A stretch of DNA of 64,000 nt from Muribaculaceae bacterium (GTDB lineage Bacteria > Bacteroidota > Bacteroidia > Bacteroidales > Muribaculaceae): contig JAFLTT010000003.1 of the NCBI GenBank assembly GCA_022509165.1, positions 28,919-92,918 on the forward strand, given 5' to 3'. A model generated the notes under the pieces. The model had not been told where the DNA came from and did no database searches. It saw only the letters and a list, made by a program, of their open reading frames with translations. Both the position numbers and the translations under genes were made by a program. This document shows positions 46,193-56,312 of this stretch, piece after piece. Positions within the stretch are counted from its first letter, which is position 1. The number at the start of each line of letters is the position of its first letter.

Positions 46193-47383
46193 TTAAAATC
46201 CCATTGCGTCTGCTACAGCATCTGCAATTCTCTTAGCCTCCTTAGTATCGTCGGCTGATGGTGCTTGTCGCATGTCCAGAGTAGCCACCGGTGACATTTT
46301 AAGTTTCTCTAAACATTCATTCATAGACTTGCAAGCAGCCGATGCCCATGTATATGATCCGAATAATGCAATTACTCTATTCTTTATTTCTCGCACCATC
46401 ATTGCTTTCATGAATGCATCAATTTCGGGAAACATACTTCCATTGTAAGTGGGACACCCGATTATCAGACCCTTATATCTGAAAGCATCCGATATCATAT
46501 AACTCATTTCGCTTTTACCTGCATTATGCACTTTGATGTTCTTGACTCCTCTCTCACATAGCCTGTTGGCAATTTCATCGGCTATTTCACCGGTGTTGCC
46601 ATACATCGTGCCATATATAATAGTCACTCCCTCTTCTCCTTCATAAAGACTCAACCGGTTGTAAATATCTATTACTTCCGATATTCTGTCATGCCAAACG
46701 GGTCCATGTGTAGAGCAAAGATATTTTACATCAAGATGATCAGTTTTCTTCAGCGCCATCTGTACCTGTCTGCCGAATTTTCCCACGATATTGGAATAAT
46801 ACCTGTACATTTCGGGAAAATACCAGTCAGTGTTCATTTCTGTATCAAGTATGCCTCCGTTCAAGGCTCCAAAACATCCAAATGCATCACCTGAAAAAAG
46901 AACTTTATCTTCTTCCAGATAAGTCATCATTGTCTCGGGCCAATGTACTAACGGAGTCATGATGAATTTCAAGGAAACATCTCCTAAGGATAAGACGTCA
47001 TTATCTTTTACTTCCTCACATTGAGACTCTGAAATGTTATAGAAACCTTGCAACATCCCGATGGTGATTTTATTCCCTATTATTTTCATTTCGGGATATA
47101 TATCCAATAATAGAGGGATGGCACCAGAATGATCAGGCTCCATATGGTTCACAATAAGGTAATCAATCTTTTGGCCTCCTGAATTATTTTCAATATGAGT
47201 TCGCAAAGCCCTGATATAAGTAACTTCTACTCCGTCGATCAAGGCAATTTTCTCACTTCCCTTCACCAAATACGAATTATAACTCACTCCATGGGGCAAA
47301 GGCCATAAATTTTCAAATTTGTTAGTCACCCTGTCGTTTACACCAACATAACTCACTCTTTCAGTTATCTTCCTGATATCCAT
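46193..47383 (-). CDS. A-type flavoprotein (flavodiiron protein)
   Basis: This 396-residue two-domain protein has an N-terminal beta-lactamase-like diiron domain with ligands H80, E82, D84 and H85 in NHMEPDHSGAIP, further His in PLVHWPETMMTY and a GDAFGCFG site. A C-terminal flavodoxin domain (about 250-396) has IIYGTMYGNTGEIADEIAN for FMN. FprA-type enzymes reduce O2 or NO to protect anaerobes. The rubredoxin or other electron donor is not in the window. It is a single gene, divergent from the GT2 operon. Confidence 0.95.
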   Translation of the reverse strand: MDIRKITERVSYVGVNDRVTNKFENLWPLPHGVSYNSYLVKGSEKIALIDGVEVTYIRALRTHIENNSGGQKIDYLIVNHMEPDHSGAIPLLLDIYPEMKIIGNKITIGMLQGFYNISESQCEEVKDNDVLSLGDVSLKFIMTPLVHWPETMMTYLEEDKVLFSGDAFGCFGALNGGILDTEMNTDWYFPEMYRYYSNIVGKFGRQVQMALKKTDHLDVKYLCSTHGPVWHDRISEVIDIYNRLSLYEGEEGVTIIYGTMYGNTGEIADEIANRLCERGVKNIKVHNAGKSEMSYMISDAFRYKGLIIGCPTYNGSMFPEIDAFMKAMMVREIKNRVIALFGSYTWASAACKSMNECLEKLKMSPVATLDMRQAPSADDTKEAKRIADAVADAMGF

Positions 47384-47410
47384 TTCAGAAAATCTTTAAT
47401 ATGAAGTATG

Positions 47411-47418
47411 CAAATTTA
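47411..47418 (-). promoter_or_regulatory. Predicted -7 box of the flavodiiron gene
   Basis: Minus-strand TAAATTTG matches TAnnTTTG, about 27 bp before the ATG at 47383. Confidence 0.6.
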
Positions 47419-47441
47419 GCGAAAATTTAAGTAATTAGGGT

Positions 47442-47449
47442 TATCTTTG
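47442..47449 (+). promoter_or_regulatory. Predicted -7 box of the GT2/PRTase/HAD operon
   Basis: TATCTTTG matches TAnnTTTG, 23 bp before the GT2 ATG. Confidence 0.6.
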
Positions 47450-47472
47450 CATTAGCAGTAATTAATCGGGCC

Positions 47473-48432
47473 ATGCAAATACCTCTGATTAGTGTCATTG
47501 TCCCTGTTTTTAATGTTGAGAGATACCTGGCGGCATGTCTCGATTCTATATTGTCTCAATCATACAAAAATTTGGAGGTGATTGTAATCAATGACGGGTC
47601 TACAGATTTCTCCATGCAAATAGCTGAAACTTATGCGGAAAAAGATGACCGTGTCACTGTTTATAACCACAAGAATGAAGGATTATCCGAAGCCCGTAAC
47701 CGAGGTCTTGAAGTAGCAACCGGTGATTTTATTACATTTGTTGATGCCGATGATATGCTTCTTCCCCGAGCACTTGAAGCCATGATGCAGGTAGCCTTAA
47801 AACATTCCGTGGATATTGTGCAGGGAACAATGATTAGAGATAAGATTCTGCCGGTGGATATTCACCAAAATAAAAAATTCCCGATAAAAATTTTCTTTCC
47901 GGAAGAGGCCATAAAAAATGTGCTTTATCAGGATAAATTCCTTCCCGCTGCGTGTGGTAAACTATATAAAAAAGAAATTTTCTCTGAAATACGTTTTGAA
48001 AAAGGTATCCTTTACGAGGATTTAAATATTTTTTATCATCTTTTTGAAAGCAGTGATAAAATAGCGTGGATCGATTTCCCGGTCTATTTCTATAGAGATG
48101 CGGAAGGAAGCCTAATTAACACTTGGAATCTCCATAGGCTTGACGTTTTGAAAGTGACGGAAAATATAGAAGAACACATCCAAAATAAATACCCTTCTCT
48201 GCTCCCGGCTGCTCAGGACCGTAGATTGAGCGCAAATTTCAATATGTTTGCTCTTTGCAGTATCAATGGCGACCGGGAAAATGCTTCCAAATGCTGGAAA
48301 CAAATAAAGCAATACAGAAAAGCCTCTTTTTTCAACCCCAACGTAAGGCTCAAAAACAAAGCCGGGATCATTTTAAGTTATCTGGGGAAGAACCTTTTTC
48401 TTTTAGTCAGCCGTAGAATTTATTCAAAATGA
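47473..48432 (+). CDS. Family 2 glycosyltransferase
   Basis: The 319-residue protein has a GT-A fold: ISVIVPVFNVERYLAACLDSIL, VIVINDGSTD, NEGLSEARNRGLEVATGDFITFVDADDML (DxD-type metal site) and an acceptor region with YEDLNIFYHLFE. It probably adds a sugar to a surface polysaccharide; donor and acceptor are unknown. It is the first gene of a three-gene operon and overlaps the phosphoribosyltransferase by 4 bp. Confidence 0.92.
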   Translation: MQIPLISVIVPVFNVERYLAACLDSILSQSYKNLEVIVINDGSTDFSMQIAETYAEKDDRVTVYNHKNEGLSEARNRGLEVATGDFITFVDADDMLLPRALEAMMQVALKHSVDIVQGTMIRDKILPVDIHQNKKFPIKIFFPEEAIKNVLYQDKFLPAACGKLYKKEIFSEIRFEKGILYEDLNIFYHLFESSDKIAWIDFPVYFYRDAEGSLINTWNLHRLDVLKVTENIEEHIQNKYPSLLPAAQDRRLSANFNMFALCSINGDRENASKCWKQIKQYRKASFFNPNVRLKNKAGIILSYLGKNLFLLVSRRIYSK

Positions 48433-48989
48433 GAGTTGTTTCTTTAAACCATGATGCTCTTGCCGAATATTGCGAAAGGTTGGCAAAAGAAATTAAGGAA
48501 GAAGAATTCTATCCTGATATTATCATAGGTGTTAAGTCGGGAGGAGCGGAATTGGCTAAATTATTTCATAGGCATTTTAACGACTCTCCATGTCAGTTGG
48601 GTTTCTGCCATCCTTTAAGAAAAGTTACCGACAAAAAGAAAAAAAAACTGGCTCATCATATAAAGAGACTCCCGGTGCCTTTCCTTAATCTCTTACGGAT
48701 TATGGAAGCAAAGATTATTTTTAAAAAGAAGTCTCGAAAAGATTTCATCGATTTAAAGCTGCCGGATAATATAAGTTCTTATAATCAGATACTGGTGGTG
48801 GATGATGCTGTAGATTCCGGGGCCACCTTAAAGTATGTGCTCAATGGCATAAAGTCTGCCAATCCCACAGCTACTACAAGATTTGCTGCTATTACAGTCA
48901 CTTCTCGTCATCCTGCTTCAATGCCGGATTATTATATTTTCAACAATGAAACCTTGGTAAGATTTCCATGGTCGATCGACGCGAAATAA
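48429..48989 (+). CDS. Phosphoribosyltransferase-like protein
   Basis: The 186-residue protein has the type I PRTase PRPP loop ILVVDDAVDSGATL (about 117-130) and an N-terminal IIIGVKSGGAELA loop. A basic insert (KKKKKLAHHIKRLP) lies between them. The substrate is not evident. In some bacteria PRTases and HAD phosphatases cooperate to place a phosphoribose on a lipid carrier, but no prenyltransferase partner is seen, so that role is speculative. The end overlaps the HAD gene by 22 bp in another frame. Confidence 0.8.
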   Translation: MRVVSLNHDALAEYCERLAKEIKEEEFYPDIIIGVKSGGAELAKLFHRHFNDSPCQLGFCHPLRKVTDKKKKKLAHHIKRLPVPFLNLLRIMEAKIIFKKKSRKDFIDLKLPDNISSYNQILVVDDAVDSGATLKYVLNGIKSANPTATTRFAAITVTSRHPASMPDYYIFNNETLVRFPWSIDAK

Positions 48990-49642
48990 ATTCCGGATGT
49001 GTCGTTACCGACCTGGATGGTACCCTTATCAGATCCAACTCTTTGGTACTTTTTACGCGTTACCTTTTAAAAACACTTTTGCAAAATGCTAAATATAAAG
49101 AGGCCATTAGACTCCTCTCTCTTGTTCTAAAAAGGAAAATACGGCTTTGCTCTCATAGAGAGATGAAACATGGTATCATAGCCATTGCCAAAAAAAATTT
49201 AGAATTAAAGGATCTCGATATTTTTGGAAGTAATCTCAAAAAGGATATTAATCCGGAGGTAAATCTTTTGCTTGATAATTTCCATTCTCAGGGCCTCACT
49301 ATTTTACTTGCTACAGCCGCTGATGATTTCTATATTCCCTCTTTTATATCAAAAATAAAGGATTATAACCTGCAATACATCGCCACAAAATTTAGTCCGA
49401 ATTTACAGGATTATAAAGAAACCAAAGGAGATTCAAAACTAAAAAGAGTAAAGGACTTTATAAATAAAAATAATTTGACCTGTAAAGCTCTAATCTCTGA
49501 CCATTATGATGATCTCTCTCTATTTATAAATCTTCCCGGTCAGAAATTTCTTGTAAATCCCTCTGATAAAACTCTACAGAAAATAAGATCCGAATTCCCG
49601 GATGCAACTTTTCACCAACAAAACGGGATATACCAATGGTGA
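48968..49642 (+). CDS. HAD-superfamily hydrolase (phosphatase)
   Basis: The 224-residue protein has HAD motif I VTDLDGTLIRSNS (D15 and D17), a helical cap, motif II TILLATAADDFY and C-terminal motifs with KALISDHYDDLSLF (motif IV-like). It resembles phosphoserine-phosphatase-like type I HADs; the substrate is unknown. The 22-bp overlap with the PRTase implies tight coupling, and both may act on the same phosphorylated intermediate used by the GT2 enzyme (inference). Confidence 0.82.
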   Translation: MVDRREINSGCVVTDLDGTLIRSNSLVLFTRYLLKTLLQNAKYKEAIRLLSLVLKRKIRLCSHREMKHGIIAIAKKNLELKDLDIFGSNLKKDINPEVNLLLDNFHSQGLTILLATAADDFYIPSFISKIKDYNLQYIATKFSPNLQDYKETKGDSKLKRVKDFINKNNLTCKALISDHYDDLSLFINLPGQKFLVNPSDKTLQKIRSEFPDATFHQQNGIYQW

Positions 49643-49694
49643 AATTCTGCATTAACCCAATAATTAGTTTTTATAATTATCGTAATTTAAAATA

Positions 49695-49727
49695 AAAATG
49701 TCGGTCAAATAATTTGACCGACATTTT
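49695..49727. terminator. Bidirectional terminator between HAD and mutB
   Basis: 16-bp arms (AAAATGTCGGTCAAAT and its complement) around one base give an A-stem-T hairpin with T-rich flanks on both strands, between converging genes. Confidence 0.88.
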
Positions 49728-49750
49728 CTTATTTAAGATTCTGAATTGAA

Positions 49751-51901
49751 TCAGTTTTGTGCACGCTGTTCATTAAGCAGACGAATCATTTCAAGAGCAG
49801 ACTTAGAAACTCTGGTACCTGGGCCAAAGATAGCATCTACACCTGCCTTGTAAAGGAAGTCATAATCCTGTGCCGGGATTACACCACCTGCTGTGACGAG
49901 GATATCAGGACGCCCAAGTTTCTTTAATTCCTCAATCACTTGAGGTATAAGAGTCTTGTGGCCCGCTGCTAATGAAGATACACCAAGAATATGCACATCA
50001 TTTTCCACTGCTTGTCTTGCAGCCTCGGCCGGAGTTTGGAATAATGGTCCCATGTCTACGTCGTAACCGCAGTCGGCATAGCCGGTAGCCACAACTTTTG
50101 CTCCACGGTCATGCCCATCCTGACCCATTTTTGCAATCATAATACGGGGTTGACGACCTTCGCGTGCTGCAAAATCAGCCACTGCTTTGCGGGCTTCCTC
50201 AAATTCGGGGTCACCCTTTTCTTCGTTACTATACACTCCTGAGATTGTTTTGATTACAGCTTTATATCTTCCTACCACGGCTTCGCAGGCATCTGAAATC
50301 TCACCTAATGTGGCTCTTACACCTGCAGCCTTCACTGCAAGGTCAAGCAAGTTGCCTTTTGAAGGATCTTTCACAGCTTCTGTGATGGCTTCGAGAGCTT
50401 TCTTCACTGCTTCTTCATCACGTTTACCTTTCAAATCCTCAAGACGAGCGCATTGCTCCTTACGAACCTCAGTGTTATCAACCTCTAAAATATCAATTGG
50501 ATCTTCATGGTCCAGACGATACTTATTTATTCCCACGATAGTTTGTTTTCCGGAGTCTATACGGGCCTGGGTACGGGCTGCAGCCTCTTCAATCTTAAGT
50601 TTTGGAAGACCGGTTTCGATAGCCTTAGCCATACCACCAAGTTTCTCAATTTCCTGGATATGTTCCCAAGCCTTTTGTGCAAGTTCCTCTGTCAGTGTCT
50701 CCACATAATAAGAACCTCCCCACGGGTCGATCTCTTTTGTAACGTAAGTCTCTTCCTGGATATAAATCTGAGTGTTACGCGCTATACGTGCGGAGAAATC
50801 AGTTGGAAGGGCTATGGCCTCGTCAAGAGCATTTGTATGTAATGACTGGGTGTGACCAAGCACTGCTCCCATCGCTTCAACACATGTTCTGCCCACGTTG
50901 TTGAACGGATCTTGTTCTGTAAGACTCCATCCGGATGTCTGGCTGTGGGTGCGAAGTGCTAACGACTTTGGATTCTTGGGGTTAAATTGCTTTACGATTT
51001 TAGCCCAAAGCATACGGGCTGCACGCAATTTTGCAATCTCCATGAAATAATTCATAGAAATACCCCAGAAGAATGACAGACGAGGTGCAAAAGTATCTAT
51101 ATCCATTCCTGCGTTTACACCGGCTCTCAGGTACTCAAGACCATCGGCCAAAGTATAGGCAAGTTCAATGTCGGCAGTTGCGCCTGCTTCCTGCATGTGG
51201 TAGCCGGAGATAGAAATAGAATTGAATTTCGGCATATTTTTCGCTGTGTATTCAAAAATATCAGCGATAATCTTCATTGAGAAGGCAGGTGGATAGATAT
51301 AGGTGTTTCGCACCATGAACTCCTTGAGAATGTCATTTTGGATCGTTCCGGCCATCTCATCAAGCTTGGCACCTTGTTCCAAACCGGCATTTATATAGAA
51401 CGCCAACACAGGAAGCACGGCTCCGTTCATGGTCATGGACACGGACATCTTATTCAAAGGTATACCGTCGAAGAGCACTTTCATGTCTTCAAGAGAACAG
51501 ATGCTTACACCTGCTTTTCCTACGTCTCCCACTACCCTTTCATGGTCGGCATCATAACCGCGGTGGGTAGGAAGGTCAAACGCTACGGAAAGACCTTTCT
51601 GCCCGGATGCAAGGTTCCTACGATAGAAAGCATTGGATTCTGCTGCTGTAGAGAAGCCTGCATACTGACGGATGGTCCATGGGCGTAAGGGATACATGGC
51701 GCTATAGGGGCCACGGAGGAATGGTGGAATTCCCGATACAAAATCGAGATGCTCCATATCCTTAAGGTCTTCCTCGGTATATACCGGCTTCACCGGTATG
51801 AGTTCGGCTGTAACCCAGTCAGCCTCATTCTGCATTTTTGGAGCCGGGCCTTTGTCTGCCACAACTTCCTGCAGATCTATATTTTTGAAATTTGGTCTCA
51901 T
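49751..51901 (-). CDS. mutB: Methylmalonyl-CoA mutase large subunit
   Basis: This 716-residue B12-dependent enzyme interconverts succinyl-CoA and methylmalonyl-CoA, the route to propionate in Bacteroidales. The TIM barrel includes [35 protein letters not shown] and [16 protein letters not shown]. The C-terminal cobalamin domain has the base-off signature DGHDRG (His near residue 597) in [17 protein letters not shown]. It lies 1 bp after mutA in one operon. No cobalamin riboswitch was recognised upstream of mutA. Confidence 0.98.
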   Translation of the reverse strand: MRPNFKNIDLQEVVADKGPAPKMQNEADWVTAELIPVKPVYTEEDLKDMEHLDFVSGIPPFLRGPYSAMYPLRPWTIRQYAGFSTAAESNAFYRRNLASGQKGLSVAFDLPTHRGYDADHERVVGDVGKAGVSICSLEDMKVLFDGIPLNKMSVSMTMNGAVLPVLAFYINAGLEQGAKLDEMAGTIQNDILKEFMVRNTYIYPPAFSMKIIADIFEYTAKNMPKFNSISISGYHMQEAGATADIELAYTLADGLEYLRAGVNAGMDIDTFAPRLSFFWGISMNYFMEIAKLRAARMLWAKIVKQFNPKNPKSLALRTHSQTSGWSLTEQDPFNNVGRTCVEAMGAVLGHTQSLHTNALDEAIALPTDFSARIARNTQIYIQEETYVTKEIDPWGGSYYVETLTEELAQKAWEHIQEIEKLGGMAKAIETGLPKLKIEEAAARTQARIDSGKQTIVGINKYRLDHEDPIDILEVDNTEVRKEQCARLEDLKGKRDEEAVKKALEAITEAVKDPSKGNLLDLAVKAAGVRATLGEISDACEAVVGRYKAVIKTISGVYSNEEKGDPEFEEARKAVADFAAREGRQPRIMIAKMGQDGHDRGAKVVATGYADCGYDVDMGPLFQTPAEAARQAVENDVHILGVSSLAAGHKTLIPQVIEELKKLGRPDILVTAGGVIPAQDYDFLYKAGVDAIFGPGTRVSKSALEMIRLLNEQRAQN

Positions 51902-51902
51902 A

Positions 51903-53756
51903 TCACTTTAGGAGTTTGGCATTAAATTTAATAAGCGTGTCAAGCACATTTACTCTTACATGGATAAATTCCTCAATTCCTTGTGCCTTGAGTTCCTCCA
52001 TGCATGCAGGAGCACCGGCCACTACAAACATTGCCCTTCCGGCAAGTTCTTTGAAAGCTTCCGGAGCGTATTCTGCATATTCATCGTCGCTGGAACATAG
52101 CACTACTACATCAGCCTCTTTTTCTATAGCGGCATCCACTCCTTCTTTAATTGAGTTGAAACCGATATTGTCTATGATTTCATAGCCGGCGCAACCGAAG
52201 AAGTTGGCAGAGAACTGAGCACGTGCAAGCCTCATGGCCAGATTGCCGATAGTAAGCATGAATACTTTGGGTCGTTTACCGCTACGTTCAGTATCCAGAC
52301 GAAGTTGTTCAAACTGACTTGCGGCACGGTCAAAGTTCAGATAATCCACAGCATTGTTGGCTACTTCCATCGAACAACCGCAGGTACATGGACCTAACGG
52401 CTTCTGTATCTTATCCAACGCTTTTTCGTTGAAATTGGGATATTGGTTGGTACCCAAAAGAATCTCCTTGCGGCGTGCTACATCATTATGACGTTTTACT
52501 CCGCTTTCATTTACATCCTTCTGGATCTCTCCTTTCTTGAGCATTTCAAGGAAACCACCCTTTTCTTCTACAGAAACAAATAGTTTCCATGCTACTTCAG
52601 CGATAGATTTTGTAAGTACCTCCACATAATAGGAGCCACCTGCCGGGTCTACCACCTTATTCAGATGACTTTCGTCACGCAAAAGAAGTTGCTGATTCTT
52701 AGCGATTCTCTCGGAGAATTCATCCGGATTCTTATAAGGAAGATCAAACGGAAGGGTTTCGATTGAATCCACTCCGGCTAAAGCTGCACTCATCGTTTCT
52801 GTCATGCTTCGGAGCAGATTCACGTGAGCGTCATAGATAGTCATGTTGAATTCGCTTGTCACAGCATGCACATGCATCTTGCAACATTCATCTTCAGCTC
52901 CATAAGCTTTTACGACTTCCGCCCAAAGCATACGGGCTGCCCTGAATTTGGCTATCTCCATAAAATAGTTGGAAGATATACCCATATTGAATTTGATGCG
53001 TGATGCTGCTTCGCAGGCGGATAAGCCTGCATCGGTCAACAATGTCATCCACTCTGCTCCCCATGCAAGTGCATACCCTAATTCCTGGCCGATATAAGCT
53101 CCGGCATTGTTGAGCATTACACTGTCTACGGCAAAACATTTAAGCTGGTCTACATCCTTCACTGTATTATAGAGCATCAGGCTTTCTGCCTTGAGGTCGC
53201 GAGGAAATTCAAGACCATGTTTCAGAAGACGTTTGAATGGATTAAAATTGATTGATCCTTTGAAATCCTTTTCAAGGTTTTTTGATTTAAGATAGTCTAC
53301 CAAAACCTTAGCCATCTCCACGGTATGACCCATACAGGCTGACAGATTCACTTCAATCTTTTTAAGGTCGATATCCTTAAAGAGTGTCTCGAAATATTCC
53401 GGAGTCACATCATTAGGAAGTTTGATTCCTATAGAATCCACACCCCTCTCAATTGCAAGGAGAGCCTCCTTATTGAGCTGTTCAGCAGATTCTCCCTGGA
53501 TGTGTTGTCTCACAAGCCAGTTGTTGTCCTCCTTGGTTCCTCTTACATAAGGGAATTGACCGGGAAGTGTCCCCATGTGGGGAATATCTTTAAGGTCTTC
53601 GCGGCGATAGAAAGGCTTTACATTAAATCCCTCATTAGTGCGCCATACGAGCTTCTTTTCGAAATCGGCACCTTTGAGGTCGACAGTGATTTTCTCTATC
53701 CAGTCGTGGGTCGACGTCGGAGAAAACATGTCAAACAATTTTTCTTTAGTTGCCAT
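51903..53756 (-). CDS. mutA: Methylmalonyl-CoA mutase small subunit
   Basis: The 617-residue homologue of MutB forms the heterodimer partner. Barrel motifs are present ([38 protein letters not shown]). The C-terminal cobalamin-type domain lacks DGHDRG (it reads [17 protein letters not shown]), as expected for the non-catalytic subunit. It is the first gene of the mutA-mutB operon, with a promoter box about 60 bp upstream. Confidence 0.97.
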   Translation of the reverse strand: MATKEKLFDMFSPTSTHDWIEKITVDLKGADFEKKLVWRTNEGFNVKPFYRREDLKDIPHMGTLPGQFPYVRGTKEDNNWLVRQHIQGESAEQLNKEALLAIERGVDSIGIKLPNDVTPEYFETLFKDIDLKKIEVNLSACMGHTVEMAKVLVDYLKSKNLEKDFKGSINFNPFKRLLKHGLEFPRDLKAESLMLYNTVKDVDQLKCFAVDSVMLNNAGAYIGQELGYALAWGAEWMTLLTDAGLSACEAASRIKFNMGISSNYFMEIAKFRAARMLWAEVVKAYGAEDECCKMHVHAVTSEFNMTIYDAHVNLLRSMTETMSAALAGVDSIETLPFDLPYKNPDEFSERIAKNQQLLLRDESHLNKVVDPAGGSYYVEVLTKSIAEVAWKLFVSVEEKGGFLEMLKKGEIQKDVNESGVKRHNDVARRKEILLGTNQYPNFNEKALDKIQKPLGPCTCGCSMEVANNAVDYLNFDRAASQFEQLRLDTERSGKRPKVFMLTIGNLAMRLARAQFSANFFGCAGYEIIDNIGFNSIKEGVDAAIEKEADVVVLCSSDDEYAEYAPEAFKELAGRAMFVVAGAPACMEELKAQGIEEFIHVRVNVLDTLIKFNAKLLK

Positions 53757-53814
53757 GTTTTATTTATTTGACTTTAGTTTTTCTGAGTGCGTTTTCATGA
53801 TACACAGTACCTGG

Positions 53815-53822
53815 CAAAATTA
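53815..53822 (-). promoter_or_regulatory. Predicted -7 box of mutA-mutB
   Basis: Minus-strand TAATTTTG matches TAnnTTTG and predicts a leader of about 50 nt, too short for a cobalamin riboswitch. Confidence 0.6.
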
Positions 53823-53980
53823 AAGATTATGTTTTGATTGATAAAATTTTTAGTATTAAAACCACCTACCCTTCTCCCTTTATTTTTAAATGGAATAAAA
53901 TTTTTTCTTTTTAAGTCATTTAAGCCTTCTATTAATCCAATTTTGCGTAGAGTTCTTCAAGCCCTGACTTCCATCTTTAA

Positions 53981-54433
53981 TTAACGGAAACGTTTTATCA
54001 CGCTGCTTACAACCCCCCATACCACTAATTGATCTCCTTCATGCATATAGATGGGCTCATATCTTGAATTGTCGGGGCGTAAGCATACTATACCTTTATC
54101 TTTTTTACTTAAATCGATATATTTCAAAGTAAACTCACCATTGATGCATGCCACCACTATATCGCCGTCGCGAGGTTCCAGGGCACGGTCCACCACCACT
54201 ATATCGCCCGTATCGATTCCGGCTCCCTCCATACTTTGTCCTAACACTTTGGCATAAAATGTAGCAGCCGGATGCCGAATTATTTCACGATTGAAATCCA
54301 AGGTTCTGTCCATGTAGTCCTGTGCCGGACTGGGGAAACCGGCAAATATACCGGCATCCGCATATTGTAAAGCCAACGACGTAGAGTAATCTCCGCTGAA
54401 AATTTCAAGTTCTTTCATGTTTTTACTTTTCAT
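53981..54433 (-). CDS. umuD: UmuD-like S24 family protein
   Basis: The 150-residue protein has a LexA/UmuD peptidase fold: nucleophile S67 in GQSMEGAGIDTGD and lysine K104 in GEFTLKYIDL. The short N-terminal arm (FAGFPSPAQDYMD) is the self-cleavage region in UmuD. It is divergent from umuC with 38 bp between start codons, whereas classical umuDC is one operon. It would activate translesion synthesis after cleavage (family knowledge). An alternative start lies at codon 6. Confidence 0.92.
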   Translation of the reverse strand: MKSKNMKELEIFSGDYSTSLALQYADAGIFAGFPSPAQDYMDRTLDFNREIIRHPAATFYAKVLGQSMEGAGIDTGDIVVVDRALEPRDGDIVVACINGEFTLKYIDLSKKDKGIVCLRPDNSRYEPIYMHEGDQLVVWGVVSSVIKRFR

Positions 54434-54457
54434 GATAATTAGAACGAAATAATTGGT

Positions 54458-54465
54458 TAACTTTG
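54458..54465 (+). promoter_or_regulatory. Predicted -7 box of umuC
   Basis: TAACTTTG matches TAnnTTTG and ends 6 bp before the ATG at 54472, so the mRNA should be leaderless or nearly so. Confidence 0.6.
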
Positions 54466-54471
54466 TATATT

Positions 54472-55767
54472 ATGTGGGGTCTGGTGGATTGTGATAATTT
54501 CTTCTGCAGCTGTGAAAGAGTGTTCCGGCCTGATTTAAACGGGCGCCCTGTCGTGGTTTTGTCAAACAACGATGGATGTGTGGTAGCACAATCACGCGAG
54601 GCTAAGAAAATGGGAGTGAAATTGGGAACTCCATATTTCAAGATGCTGCAGGAATATCCCGATTCCGGAATCATAGCCTTTTCATCCAATTACAAACTTT
54701 ACGGTGACATGTCGGCCCGGGTCATGGCCACTTTGCGTGAAGAAGTGCCCGTACTGCATCAATATTCGATTGATGAGGGGTTCCTTGACCTTCATGGTAT
54801 GGAGAAGGTTGACCTCAAGGAATTTGGCGAACATTTATCAAGAAAGGTTCTTAAATGGACAGGTATACCCGTTACTATAGGGATAGCTCCTACAAAGACC
54901 TTGGCAAAAGTGGCGGCCAGATTCGGGAAAAACTATCCGGGCTACCATAAATGCTGCCTGATCGGCAACGATGATCAAAGAGTGAAAGCTTTACGCCTAT
55001 TCGACGTGCAGGATGTCTGGGGAATCGGAAGAAGAATTGCCCGCAAACTAAACCTGGCAGGGGTAAAAACAGCCTATGATTTTACTCAGAAACCTAAAGA
55101 TTGGGTAAAGTCGCGGTTTCATGTCCCGGGGGAACGTACATGGATGGAATTAAGAGGAATGGACGTGATTGGCGTAGATGAAATGGATGCCAAGACGAAG
55201 CAAAGCATCGTTACAAGCCGATCCTTCCCCGATATGATTACAGATTTCGAACTCCTTAAAGAGCATTTTGCCAACTATGCCGCTCGTTGTGCCATGAAAC
55301 TTAGAAGACAGAAGACCGTTTGCGGTATGGTAACTGTGTTCATTCAATCAAATTTTTTCCGGGATGATCTTCCGCAATATTCTAATTCTGCATCTTTTAT
55401 ATTCACCACACCTACCAACTCTTCCACCGAAATCGTAAGAGCCGCAGAAAAAATATTGGAATCGATTTTCCGTCCCGGCATTCATTATAAAAGAGGCGGT
55501 GTCATGGTAAGCGATATTAGCTCTGCTTCTGCTATACAGCCCGATCTTTTTGAATTTGATGCCGGTTTGAGCAAAAAGTACCGCTCTATTTCCGAAGCCA
55601 TTGATGAAATCAATATGCATCTGGGTGCAGATACGGTGATTCTGGCAGCCCAACAATATTCAAAAAAAGACGATTCCGGCAAAAGTGTAAAATTTGCACA
55701 TGCCATCCGACGTGCTTTATTGAGTCCGGATTATTCCACCTCAATAGATGCATTTGTGATAAGATAA
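54472..55767 (+). CDS. umuC: Y-family DNA polymerase (UmuC-like)
   Basis: This 431-residue translesion polymerase has the catalytic acidic residues D6 (GLVDCDNFFCSCERVF) and D101-E102 (YSIDEGFLDL). It also has RPVVVLSNNDGCVVAQS, thumb HhH motifs (DVWGIGRRIARKLN) and a C-terminal little-finger domain. A TTG three codons upstream (54463) lies inside the -7 box, so the ATG at 54472 is preferred. It probably works with the divergent UmuD in SOS mutagenesis. Confidence 0.95.
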   Translation: MWGLVDCDNFFCSCERVFRPDLNGRPVVVLSNNDGCVVAQSREAKKMGVKLGTPYFKMLQEYPDSGIIAFSSNYKLYGDMSARVMATLREEVPVLHQYSIDEGFLDLHGMEKVDLKEFGEHLSRKVLKWTGIPVTIGIAPTKTLAKVAARFGKNYPGYHKCCLIGNDDQRVKALRLFDVQDVWGIGRRIARKLNLAGVKTAYDFTQKPKDWVKSRFHVPGERTWMELRGMDVIGVDEMDAKTKQSIVTSRSFPDMITDFELLKEHFANYAARCAMKLRRQKTVCGMVTVFIQSNFFRDDLPQYSNSASFIFTTPTNSSTEIVRAAEKILESIFRPGIHYKRGGVMVSDISSASAIQPDLFEFDAGLSKKYRSISEAIDEINMHLGADTVILAAQQYSKKDDSGKSVKFAHAIRRALLSPDYSTSIDAFVIR

Positions 55768-55950
55768 AAAGTTATTAAAAATCACTATTTCCTCCCCTCA
55801 AATCTACGGGACTTCTTCTTATTTTCGTATCCTTCTGTAAGTCCGTCACTTAAAATTAAATTCCAATTAACAGATCTGTAACTTTCTTCATGAACTTGTT
55901 TAGGACCTTCACCATGACTTGCAAAACTTAAATAAAAAAACTTATAAATA

Positions 55951-55982
55951 TTTGCATGGATAAATAAAACTTCCTAACTTTG
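55951..55982 (+). promoter_or_regulatory. Predicted promoter of the tRNA-Asn/Asn/Lys array
   Basis: TTTG (55951-55954) followed after 20 bp by TAACTTTG (55975-55982) is a full consensus match and the best promoter in the window. Transcription should begin near 55986-55989, about 60 nt before the first tRNA. Confidence 0.8.
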
Positions 55983-56046
55983 CACCGCGAATAAGGGAAG
56001 GCACCCCGGGACAACCCGGATAAAGACTCCCTGAAGAAAGCAAAAT

Positions 56047-56120
56047 GCTTCAGTAGCTCAGTTGGTTAGAGCACCTGACTGTTAATCAGGGGGTCGTTGG
56101 TTCAAGCCCATCCTGAAGCG
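56047..56120 (+). tRNA. tRNA-Asn (anticodon GTT), copy 1
   Basis: This is a 74-nt cloverleaf: acceptor GCTTCAG/CTGAAGC, D arm GCTC/GAGC, anticodon stem CCTGA/TCAGG with loop CTGTTAA (anticodon GTT). The T stem has one mismatch (GTTGG/CCATC). CCA is encoded at 56121-56123. It matches copy 2 base for base. Confidence 0.95.
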
Positions 56121-56191
56121 CCAAATAAAGACAAGAGAGTCTGGAGGATATTAATTTTAATAATTGATTATCCTTTTTAAGTAACAAAATT

Positions 56192-56265
56192 GCTTCAGTA
56201 GCTCAGTTGGTTAGAGCACCTGACTGTTAATCAGGGGGTCGTTGGTTCAAGCCCATCCTGAAGCG
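56192..56265 (+). tRNA. tRNA-Asn (anticodon GTT), copy 2
   Basis: This is identical to copy 1, 145 bp downstream, with CCA encoded at 56266-56268. Identity of the two genes, including the same T-stem mismatch, points to recent duplication or gene conversion within the array. Confidence 0.95.
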
Positions 56266-56312
56266 CCAAGAGGATTGATTCCTTTCCATAGGAAAACCCT
56301 CCACAACAATGG

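Noticed and set aside
53757..53980. Cobalamin riboswitch for the mutA-mutB operon
   Set aside because: The predicted leader is about 50 nt and no B12-box-like sequence was seen.
55785..55975. Minus-strand open frame of about 60 codons (reads ...HEESYRSVNWNLILSDGL...)
   Set aside because: It has no ATG, GTG or TTG start in frame, overlaps the tRNA array promoter and ends at TAG. It may be a gene remnant but cannot be supported as a gene.
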